This document shows, piece after piece, positions 54,075 to 61,960 of a DNA stretch of 64,000 bases. The position numbers and the translations under genes were made by a program. The first letter of the stretch is position 1. Each line of letters starts with the position of its first letter. This DNA is from an uncultured Chloracidobacterium sp. (lineage in GTDB: Bacteria > Acidobacteriota > Blastocatellia > Pyrinomonadales > Pyrinomonadaceae). The stretch is taken from positions 24,793 through 88,792 of the forward strand of contig CAKZGE010000011.1 in NCBI GenBank assembly GCA_936914845.1, in the 5' to 3' direction. The notes beneath the pieces were generated by a model. It did no database searches, was not told the origin of the DNA, and saw only the letters and a program-made list of their open reading frames with translations.

Positions 54075-54111
54075 CGGGGCTTTCAGCGATTTCTGAGAGT
54101 CCCGTTTTTTT
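54075..54111 (+). terminator. Intrinsic terminator after tRNA-Pro
   Basis: CGGGGCTTTCAG pairs with CTGAGAGTCCCG over a six-base loop, allowing G-U pairs, followed by seven T. It lies eight bases after the CCA end. Confidence 0.8.
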
Positions 54112-54331
54112 AAGATGGTGGCAGTTTCAAAATCTGCTCGCTCATTTCCTCATAATTTCTCACTACTTTTCAAAACAAATCACGGGTGGTTCATAAATTC
54201 GCCAACTGGTGCAAATTTGCTCCAATGGTGCATTTTTTAGCCGCTTTTTTCGATTGAAAGCCCAAAAAACCGTGTTTTCCATGCGGCATATTGCTTGCGG
54301 AAATACGCTCGTGATGATGGAGGTTTTACCG

Positions 54332-54586
54332 ATGGTAGAAGTCGTAACAATCGAAAAGGCGGAACTCATTCGTTTATTGGACACGTCAATTTCGGGTGCG
54401 ATAGAGCGTGCGATCCGCTCGGCTGCTCCGCCGGAGATAATGACGAAGAATGAAGTCGCCAAATACCTTAAAAAGTCTCACGCGACGATCAATAGGTGGA
54501 TGAGGAACAACGGTCTGCCCTTTCACGGGGTCGGCCGACCAACCTTTAACCGGGCTGAGGTAGATGCTTGGCTCGTGAGTATGTGA
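54332..54586 (+). CDS. Excisionase-like helix-turn-helix protein
   Basis: About 84 residues from the ATG at 54332, which has GGAGG eight bases upstream. A helical amino part (IEKAELIRLLDTSISGAIER) is followed by a MerR/excisionase-type winged helix (MTKNEVAKYLKKSHATINRWMRNNGLPFHGVGRPTFNRAEVDAWLVSM), the HTH_17 pattern. Lying 10 bases before an integrase gene, it probably directs excision or regulates the integrase. A longer frame from 54209 has no ribosome-binding site. Confidence 0.82.
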   Translation: MVEVVTIEKAELIRLLDTSISGAIERAIRSAAPPEIMTKNEVAKYLKKSHATINRWMRNNGLPFHGVGRPTFNRAEVDAWLVSM

Positions 54587-54595
54587 GGAATATCT

Positions 54596-55715
54596 ATGGC
54601 TGTATATAAGCGCTTTAAGGGAAAAAAAATAGGTTCAAAACATCCGGCCTATGCGAAAGCACGTTGGTGGGTTTACAAGAGAATAAAAGGTCAGGCGACA
54701 ATTCATCAGGGGATATCGCAGGCTCGCACTCGAGAGGAAGCAGAATTGGCCGAAAGACAACTTGTCAAAGCGATATTTGACAAGAGTTTTGGGGGTAGCC
54801 GATGTTACCACGACATTCGGCGATTTCGTGGAATCCACTTACCGCAAATATGTAGATCAGAACAATGTTAACAAGGGAGCAAAGAGGCTTTACATAAAAT
54901 TGCTATTAACTCAGTTGAAAGATAAACCTCTTCATGCAATTACGCCGCAGGACTGCCGTGATTGTAGATCCAAACTTCAAAAGAAAGGGAACAAAAGAAA
55001 TAAGAAAGTAGGCCTTTCGACATCATCCATCAATCGGATCATGTCAACTGCGTCAAAAATTTTCAGCCTTGCCTGCGAAGAAGGAATTTTAGATCGCAAT
55101 CCAATGCAATACGTAAGAGCTCTTTCAGAACCGCCGCCAAGAAAACGGCTCCTTACGAAAGAACAGAAAACGGCTCTTTGGGAAGAGCTTGAATCGGATC
55201 AGCTTCTATACAGGCTTGTACAATTGGCGGTGAATATGCCCTTGAGAAGGGGGCAGTTGCTAGCCTTGACGCCGGATGTCGTTGACTTTGAAAATCAACG
55301 AGTCTTTGTGATTGGTTCTAAAGGTCGGCCTCCGCGTTCCGTTCCTATCAACGAAACTGCGGCCTCGATCCTGAAAGATATGATTGCAAATAATCAATTG
55401 CCGTTTCCGTTAACTGATTTTCGCAGAAGGTGGAATCCGCTATTGATTCGAGCAAAGATCAACAAGAAAGGCGGCACCCGCGAAGAAAACTATCACTTTC
55501 ATGACTTACGAACCTATTTTGCTAGCGAATTAATTCGCCGAAACACGAATCCGCTAATCGTCCAGAACTTGTTCGCTCATTCAGACATGAGCATTACAAA
55601 TATTTACGCTGAAACTGATGCCGATCTTATGCTGGAAGCAGTTAAGAAACTCGATCGAAATCCCAGTGTGGAAGTATCGAAAACACAATTCGCATTTAGC
55701 GAAAGTCACCCATGA
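54596..55715 (+). pseudogene. Tyrosine-recombinase integrase with a frameshift
   Basis: Two overlapping frames together make one integrase. The first (54596-54871) encodes the amino-terminal arm-binding domain up to RTREEAELAERQLVKAIFDKSFG. The second (54762-55715) continues TTTFGDFVESTYRKYVDQ and holds the catalytic domain with Arg in MPLRRGQL, Lys in GSKGRPP, HDLR, His in FAHSD and Tyr in IYAETD. Removing one G from the five-G run at 54791-54795 restores a single protein of about 372 residues. The catalytic residues are intact, so the lesion is recent, a sequencing error, or a programmed shift. Likely responsible for integration at tRNA-Pro. Confidence 0.85.
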
Positions 55716-56608
55716 GATTAAACGACGCCCAGAAATATGGCTCATGAAAGCCAGAGTCTTTTTTGTTAATTAGTGACACTGCCGCTTTCTGAAGGGATTT
55801 TGCCGTCGACTCACCGTTTAGGTAGTTTGAATAAAACTCCTCTACCAATACTCGCGTGGAATTGTCGGCGGCTTCCCATTGGGAAGAAATGACGGTCGAA
55901 CTACCAGAACCAAGCAGAGCCCAGGGAATGCTGACTAGCCCTTCCCCGTTGAGGACTCGGGAAGTGTCACAAGATGCTACGAATGCCAGGTTGTTGGGTT
56001 TTAGCGTCAGCGAGAGTAGATCAGAAACGGACAGAGTACCGTTGTCTAGGGCATTTTGCCGAAAAGCAAGGAACGAAGAAAGAGGATCTTCGCCGTCGAG
56101 TTGGGCGTGCATCGAAAAATGAAGAATGTCCGCCTGTGGAGAGGTTGTTAGGAATAGCTTTTTTGAAGCCGATACATGCGGAACGGTATCAAACATCTTC
56201 GCAACATTAGACGCCTCATTATTTACGTACGCGAGTTTCTGATTGTTGAAGGTGTCGTTTGCGTAGATCTGAATCGTTTTTCGGATAGGCCGATTACTTT
56301 CGAGCAATTTACTCAATAAGCTTACCGACGGAGAATAGGAGATAGTCTTCGTTTCAATGAGGTACTTCACACCGTCCGGGCTAAGGGCCTGAAAAGGGAT
56401 CCTCCATAAGAATTTGTCCGGTACAAAGACCCACTGAGATGTCGTTAGATTCAGCGGCCCCAGCAACTTCTCGTAAAGCTCGTTTTGGAAATTCAGCTTC
56501 GGTATTCAATGCAACTGGCGCTGTTTCGTTTTTCGCCAATGAGCTTGAATCTTCAGTTGTCCGATTCAACCGAGCAAAATAGATACCTCCCAGAAGAACG
56601 ATTGCCAA
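55696..56608 (-). pseudogene. CHAT-domain (caspase-like) protein remnant with frameshift
   Basis: The frame 55696-56466 encodes the end of a CHAT protease: WVFVPDKFLWRIPFQALSPDG, catalytic His in LHFSMHAQLDGEDPL, catalytic Cys in AFVASCDTSRVLNGEGLVSI, and SSQWEAADNST. A second frame (56381-56608) supplies a membrane helix (MAIVLLGGIYFARL) and a linker, and joins the first if one T is removed near 56490; this restores the family-typical ELYEKLLGPL block. TPR repeats expected before a CHAT domain are absent, so the gene is also truncated in front. It overlaps the integrase end by 20 bases. Probably non-functional. Confidence 0.72.
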
Positions 56609-56678
56609 AGCTGCGAAGGAAATGACTCTTGAGAATGTCGTGAATGTCGGAAAGAACAGAAATGCAGGCTTATTAGCT

Positions 56679-56921
56679 TCATTCGGGAACGACGATGATC
56701 GACTGTTTCAACTTCTGATTTGCGAGTTTGTCGAGAGCGATAAACATCAGTGCCCGGCTTTTGCCAGAAGCGGGCGGAGATTTTATCAGCAGATATTGCT
56801 CGCCGCGTTTTTGATAAGCGCGTTCCTGCATAGGACGCATGCCCATTGCGTTAGAACTGGTAGATCGTCCGTCTTGGGCGTATGTAACAGAAATTGATGG
56901 TATGGGGATCGATTTATTCAT
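56679..56921 (-). pseudogene. Amino-terminal stub of a DEAD/DEAH restriction helicase
   Basis: Eighty residues that begin a superfamily-2 helicase: MRPMQERAYQKRGEQYLLIKSPPASGKSRALMF contains the Q-like region and Walker A (PPASGKS), followed by KQSIIVVPE (motif Ia). The frame stops abruptly at 56679, where about 900 further residues would be expected. Its ATG overlaps the RhuM stop by four bases, the original operon layout. The rest has evidently been deleted, and the break lies beside the CHAT remnant. Confidence 0.75.
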
Positions 56922-57922
56922 TTCTTACTTTTCTTTAGTTTCTCCGCCAGAGCTTCAAGTTCTCTGAGATCTTCGGTATCAGCCGCTATTGCCTCTGCGG
57001 AACGGCGGTTTTCATCGAATTGATCGTATCTAGCATGAGCAAGACGTTTCATGTCATCGTGGCTCACTTTTCCGGTTCCTTCTAAAATTGGCTGCTCGTT
57101 GGATGACAACATTGTGTCCACGCTGGAACGCCAGTAATCGAGAGTGAGGTCTTTCCTCTGCTTGATGCGAAGTTCGGCCTGCTCGAGGAAGATGACGACC
57201 AGGCGGTCGAGCGTGTCGATCTCGTCTGCAGTCAGATAGTTTTTGGCAATTATCACATCTTGTTTGCGAACGCGTGAACCTGACCAACTTGTAAGTGCCA
57301 TATTCGGCTGGCTAGGATCGGCACGCTCAACGATCAGTTCGGCGGCCGTAAAACTTGTGGCGGCATAGAGCAGTTTGTTTTGGACCTCGGCAAAGAACAG
57401 ACTCGTTTCTTTTTCGAGTACCTGGTAATCGGAGCTTAGGGCAAACAGGTCGCGTACCTTTTGATAAAATCGCTTTTCGGAGGCTCGTATCTCGCGGATG
57501 CGCGACAGTAGTTCATCAAAATAGTCCCAACCGCCGGGATCTTTGAGCCGCTCATCATCCATCACGAAACCTTTGACCACGAACTCTTTCAAATTCGCAG
57601 TCGCCCAACGGCGAAATTGTGTACCGCGTGGGCTTCGGACGCGATATCCGATAGCGAGAATAAGATCGAGGTTATAGTAAGTGATAGTGCGGTTTACCTG
57701 CCTGTTTCCCTCATTTTGAACTGTTAAGGATTCCTTAACAGTTGCCTCAGGCGTTAACTCTCCTTCCTGAAAGATGTTCTTTGTGTGGATCGACACATTG
57801 TGTTTTGTCGTTTGAAAGAGTTCGGCGATCTCGAGCTGGGTAAGCCAGATCGTCGAGCCGTCGGCTCGCAGGTCGAGACGTGTTTTGCCGTCTTCGGTTG
57901 TATAGAGGATCAGATCGCTCAT
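56918..57922 (-). CDS. RhuM-family protein (virulence RhuM/Fic-associated type)
   Basis: About 334 residues from the ATG at 57922 (MSDLILYTTEDG). Typical blocks: TIWLTQLEIAELFQTTKHNVSIHTKNIF, TYYNLDLILAIGYRVRSPRGTQFRRWA, and a carboxy part with ITADEIDTLDRLV-like helices. RhuM proteins occur in restriction and defence loci beside DNA methyltransferases; their biochemical role is not established, but DNA binding through the first domain is likely. Its neighbours here are the MmeI-like methyltransferase upstream and the helicase stub downstream. Confidence 0.9.
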   Translation of the reverse strand: MSDLILYTTEDGKTRLDLRADGSTIWLTQLEIAELFQTTKHNVSIHTKNIFQEGELTPEATVKESLTVQNEGNRQVNRTITYYNLDLILAIGYRVRSPRGTQFRRWATANLKEFVVKGFVMDDERLKDPGGWDYFDELLSRIREIRASEKRFYQKVRDLFALSSDYQVLEKETSLFFAEVQNKLLYAATSFTAAELIVERADPSQPNMALTSWSGSRVRKQDVIIAKNYLTADEIDTLDRLVVIFLEQAELRIKQRKDLTLDYWRSSVDTMLSSNEQPILEGTGKVSHDDMKRLAHARYDQFDENRRSAEAIAADTEDLRELEALAEKLKKSKK

Positions 57923-57964
57923 GTGTTTTTTAATTTCTCGTAGCTTTCGCCGATAGTAATCCTT

Positions 57965-58135
57965 ATGAATTGCATCCAACTTTAGCCAGTTGTAATTCTT
58001 ATGAATTGCCTCCAGCTTTAGCTGGAGGTTAGATGTTAAATTAAAGACCGGGCTTTAGCCCAACCTGTTGCGGGCTAAAGCCCGAGTAAATTTTTAAGCA
58101 TCTCGACCCACTAGCTAAAGCTAGTGGCAATTCAT
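57965..58135. repeat. REPIN-like cluster of palindromic repeats
   Basis: Four related units lie between the RhuM and methyltransferase genes. Direct copies ATGAATTGC(C/A)TCCA(G/A)CTTTAGC start at 57965 and 58001, and an inverted copy at 58108-58135 ends GGCAATTCAT. Between them GGGCTTTAGCCC (58050-58061) and GGGCTAAAGCCC (58072-58083) form a long hairpin. The inverted outer pair enclosing a palindrome is the structure of a REPIN, mobilised by RAYT transposases. It may also stop transcription. Confidence 0.8.
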
Positions 58136-58137
58136 CT

Positions 58138-60915
58138 CTAAATCTTCTTTCTCTTCGCCGGTTTGCCGACCGATTGCTTCGCGGTCATCTGTGTATAAAG
58201 TTCAAAAAGCTTTTCGAGCCGTTCGGTGTCGTTTTTGAAGCGGCGGCCGATGTAGATGCGTTCCAGCGTTTCGTCGTTTTTCTCGTGAGCCTCGCGAAGG
58301 TTGGCTGGCATCTTGTCAGGATCGTAAAGATCGGCGATCGTCGCCGGAAAATGAGCCTCGCGGGCAAGAAGAATATTCTCAGCACAACGCGTCAGGTCGG
58401 CTTTGTTCTGTTCGCTAAGCTCCGGTACGGGAAATGTATTCCAGCCGAGTGTGTTGGAATAGCGGTAGTCAGTTTTCAACTTACCGCATACAGTTCCGAT
58501 CCAAATCAAATGAAGCTTCGAAGCGATCAACGCCATATTCCAGAGCGGCGCGTCGTAGAGGGCGAATGCGAGATTGCTGACGACTGAATGATTGTCGATC
58601 AATCCTACCGGAAAATACTCGCGCACTTCGGATGACACTCCCGGAAGAATCAATGTTTGTTTCCTGCCGCTGTACATTTCGCGGAACTGGTGCGATCGCT
58701 CGGCCATCTCTCTTGTTCCAGCATCTTTACTCTTGGCCCGCATTTCGCCAACACGCTCGATACGTGATCGAATCGCATCAATCTCACGAGCTTTCGGCAA
58801 GTTTTCATTTCGAATCCAAATGCAATTGCGAACAATTCCGCGTATAAACTCCGCAGAGCCGTAAATGCGACGTATAAACATTTCGGTATCATGCTTATTG
58901 AGGCTAAGAGCCCAAGTATCCTCCGCCGAAAGCAGGAGATTTCCTCCATCAATAGGCATATTGCCGAAAGACATGTCCGACAGAGCCGAAATGCTTTTGC
59001 GTTGACCTTCAATCATTACGTTCTCACCCGCGGTCAAGTACGGCGTGATGTTCATTGTCTCTCGAGCAGAAAATTCACCGTCACGACTCAAATCGTAAAT
59101 CAGGCGTTTCTTACCTACTTCTGAGGAGAGTCCTACGATTGCAACTGTAACACCTGCGTTATGAGCGGCCAGATTCGCCCACTTGAATGAGGTGTGAGCG
59201 AAACGAATGAATGAACCTCGGGCGAAAATCTCAGGCCAAAGAATCGGGACGATGCGTCCTTGGCAGATGGAATTGGTGCTTACGAACGCAGAGTCTGTTT
59301 TGGTTGCTTGGGCATAAGCGGCGGCTTTCATAAACCACCCACCCACATAGTCGATCTGTTTCGACGAAATTCCGTAAACATTGAACACTGAGGCCAAATC
59401 TTCTTTTTGGTCTGGGGTCTGCGTTTGACTGCCTTTATAGGGGGGATTTCCGCATATATAAGTCTCACCGCCCTCATTGTCGAAATCGATCTCGGTTTGA
59501 TCGAGCGGTGTGCTGAAAAGGTCGTCGGCATTGAGCTTTACGCCTGTTCCGGTTGGCGGACAGATGCTGAGCCAATCGAGGCGCAAGGCATTGCCGCAGG
59601 TGATCCAGTTTGCTCTTTCCAAAGGCAGAAATTCGGCACGTGCGAGCAGATCGCCGCGATAAATCTCGTCGGACTGGAACTTGGCTATTACAAGAGCAAG
59701 CCGTGCGATCTCAGCCGGAAATGATCTTAGCTCGATGCCGCGAAAATTTGTCAGTGGAATGTCAGTTCGGCGTTCCCTCTCGCCGCGTCGTTGGTTGATC
59801 TCGGCCTCAATGGAGCGCATCTCTTTGTAGGCTATGACCAGAAAATTACCGCTGCCGCAGGCCGGGTCAAAAACGCGAATGCGTGAGATACGTTTACGCA
59901 GATTGAGCAGCTTGATCGGCGAGTCGCCCGCTTCTTCCAATGACGAACGTAGGTCGTCCAGAAAAAGCGGATTTAGAACTTTCAAGATATTCGGCACGCT
60001 CGTGTAGTGCATGCCGAGGCTGCCGCGTTCCTCGTCATCGGCAACCGCCTGTATCATCGACCCGAAGATGTCGGGGTTGATCTTTGTCCAGTCGAGCTTG
60101 CCGACGTGCAGCAGATACGAACGAGCGATCCGCGAAAACCGCGGCACGTCGAGAGTGCCCGAAAATAAGCCGCCGTTCACATAAGGAAATGTATTGGCCC
60201 AGCTTTTGATCGTCTCTTTTTCGCGATCAGCTATCTTCGTGTTCATCGACCGGAACAATTCAGACAATACTTCATGCGTATTCGACGAATCACGTTCACT
60301 CATCTGCTCAATTGTCGAAGTAAACAGCATCGACCCATGAAAGATGCTTGTATCCTCGGCAAAGAAGCAGAAGATCAGCCGGGCCATTAAATGGTTAAGG
60401 TCCTCGCGACGTTCGGCGGTTCCCCAATCGGGATTTTCTTTGAGCAGTTCGATATATAAGCGATTGAGCCGGCCGGTCGCCTTGATATCAAAAGCGTTCT
60501 CACGGATCTGCTTGACGGTCGATATTCCGGCTAGTGCCAGGAAAAACCCGAAATGATCGGCGAAATCCGCATACTCACACGCGACGGTTTCACCGTCTGC
60601 CTGATTTTCAGCTTCCAGCGTTTTGCCGTCCGTCGCAAGGATGAACTTCGCCTTTTGCTTGGTGGTCGCCGGGCTTTGGCGAAGTGCATCGAGCGTCGTC
60701 GAAACTTCGCCCTCATCACAGGTCAGAATATGAATGTTGTTGCGCTGGAGAACGCCGCCCGAAAGGTCAGATTTGTTCGAATCGCCCTTTTTCAGTTTGC
60801 GGATAGTCGTTTCCTTATTGCCAAAGGCCTCAAGAAACGCGAAAGGAAAACTTGTCGCGTCAAAAGGCTGTTCGGCAAGAGCAGAAACGGCTTCTTCGAT
60901 CTCAACTGCATTCAT
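58138..60915 (-). CDS. MmeI-like class I SAM-dependent DNA methyltransferase (restriction-modification type)
   Basis: A 925-residue protein. Residues about 1-160 form an MmeI_N-like region; 170-340 are helical spacer; the methyltransferase has motif I DPACGSGN at residues 350-357 and motif IV NPPY at 490-493, which specify adenine N6 methylation. A target-recognition part and the carboxy-terminal FPVPELSEQNKADL...LYDPDKMPANLREAHE block follow. MmeI itself is a fused nuclease, but no PD-(D/E)xK motif is evident in the first 160 residues, so cleavage would need a partner. The helicase that normally follows is truncated (56679), so the enzyme may now be an orphan methyltransferase. Confidence 0.88.
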   Translation of the reverse strand: MNAVEIEEAVSALAEQPFDATSFPFAFLEAFGNKETTIRKLKKGDSNKSDLSGGVLQRNNIHILTCDEGEVSTTLDALRQSPATTKQKAKFILATDGKTLEAENQADGETVACEYADFADHFGFFLALAGISTVKQIRENAFDIKATGRLNRLYIELLKENPDWGTAERREDLNHLMARLIFCFFAEDTSIFHGSMLFTSTIEQMSERDSSNTHEVLSELFRSMNTKIADREKETIKSWANTFPYVNGGLFSGTLDVPRFSRIARSYLLHVGKLDWTKINPDIFGSMIQAVADDEERGSLGMHYTSVPNILKVLNPLFLDDLRSSLEEAGDSPIKLLNLRKRISRIRVFDPACGSGNFLVIAYKEMRSIEAEINQRRGERERRTDIPLTNFRGIELRSFPAEIARLALVIAKFQSDEIYRGDLLARAEFLPLERANWITCGNALRLDWLSICPPTGTGVKLNADDLFSTPLDQTEIDFDNEGGETYICGNPPYKGSQTQTPDQKEDLASVFNVYGISSKQIDYVGGWFMKAAAYAQATKTDSAFVSTNSICQGRIVPILWPEIFARGSFIRFAHTSFKWANLAAHNAGVTVAIVGLSSEVGKKRLIYDLSRDGEFSARETMNITPYLTAGENVMIEGQRKSISALSDMSFGNMPIDGGNLLLSAEDTWALSLNKHDTEMFIRRIYGSAEFIRGIVRNCIWIRNENLPKAREIDAIRSRIERVGEMRAKSKDAGTREMAERSHQFREMYSGRKQTLILPGVSSEVREYFPVGLIDNHSVVSNLAFALYDAPLWNMALIASKLHLIWIGTVCGKLKTDYRYSNTLGWNTFPVPELSEQNKADLTRCAENILLAREAHFPATIADLYDPDKMPANLREAHEKNDETLERIYIGRRFKNDTERLEKLFELYTQMTAKQSVGKPAKRKKI

Positions 60916-61187
60916 AAGTACGGCTTGCTTAGAAATATCAATTTTATCAGATAACCCGTTTTAACGCCTTTGATCGAAGCAGTATCCCGCCGATATTTCT
61001 GTCAAGGTTCGGTTGTATTTGCCGTTTGGCCGGTAAGACATCGCCCGAGGCTTCAAATTCGGTCAATCGTGCCGATCGAAAACCGACAAAATAATTCGGC
61101 GGTTGGAAAATGGTGCCTTCGGAAAGGTTTCGAGGGAAATAACTTACACACAGGAGAATTAAGAAAATGTCAGCAAATATTTCCTGA
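60916..61187. other. Intergenic region before the mosaic segment
   Basis: About 270 bases without a supported gene. A 73-codon frame at 60970 shows no recognisable features. The methyltransferase promoter should lie in the left part. This may be the boundary of the defence-gene block. Confidence 0.35.
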
Positions 61188-61610
61188 ATGAAAGTGATTT
61201 TTATTCAGGGTCTTGAAGATGCGGCCCTTAAATACTACGCGTTTTCGGCTCTGCAATTTGCAGAGCGAGAGAGGAAGTTATGGCAGAAAGAATCAATATT
61301 GAACAACTTAGAAAACACGCTCCGACCAATCCCATATTGGCATTTATGCCGGTTAGTACGGGTTCTCCGATGCAGGACTGGTGCTCGCACCTTTCGCAAA
61401 ACCCACAGCGCCGTCAGGGTCGTGCGGATCGCCGACGAACTGGAGCCGGAAGCGGTGGATCGAGTGAAGATCATGTCACTCGAATACGCGATGAAAGTGT
61501 TCTCGGACCTAGAAGATTCGAAAGAGTTTGTCAGATGCGTAAAAGTAATAGTCAGCCCCGACGCAGTGACGCGGTTATCTTCCGGCCCAATTCCCCTTCG
61601 AGCGGTTTAG
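61188..61610 (+). pseudogene. Mosaic of short coding fragments
   Basis: The frame looks composite. Its middle (about 61400-61590) reads like a genuine protein segment (RVVRIADELEPEAVDRVKIM, LEYAMKVFSDLEDSKEFVRC), but its beginning does not. Another frame beginning at 61280 gives MAERINIEQLRKHAPTNPIL. These are best seen as remains of two genes joined by recombination. No family is recognised. Confidence 0.35.
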
Positions 61611-61960
61611 GGACATGGTATATCCGCCGCAGCTCCGATCTGGCCCAGCAGACGCAGCAGTACGGACTTTCCACTGACACACCGGCTCCGGCCGACTACG
61701 ACGGCGACGGCAAAGCCGACTTCGGCGTCTGGCGAACTTCGAACAGCACTTTCTATTCGACCAACAGCGGCAATGCGGCCCTTAACACCATTGCTTTCTC
61801 TCTAGCCGGAGACAAGGTGGTCAGTGCGGACTTCGACGGCGACGGCAAGGCCGACTACGCGGTTTACAATACATCCTCCGCAGCATGGCATATCCGCTCC
61901 AGCCAAAGCGGCACGATCACCAGTACGAACTGGAGCACCGGCCGCCGTTCAATCCGGTAG
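61280..61960 (+). pseudogene. FG-GAP (VCBS-like) repeat fragment
   Basis: From about 61585 the frame encodes repeats of the type TWYIRRSSDLAQQTQQYG, APADYDGDGKADFGVWR and SADFDGDGKADYAVYNTSS. DxDGDGxxD is the calcium-binding loop of FG-GAP/VCBS beta-propellers found in secreted proteins of this phylum. Only about two and a half blades are present and no signal peptide precedes them. The frame ends at 61960, where an RHS module begins in another frame. Probably a truncated gene. Confidence 0.6.
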
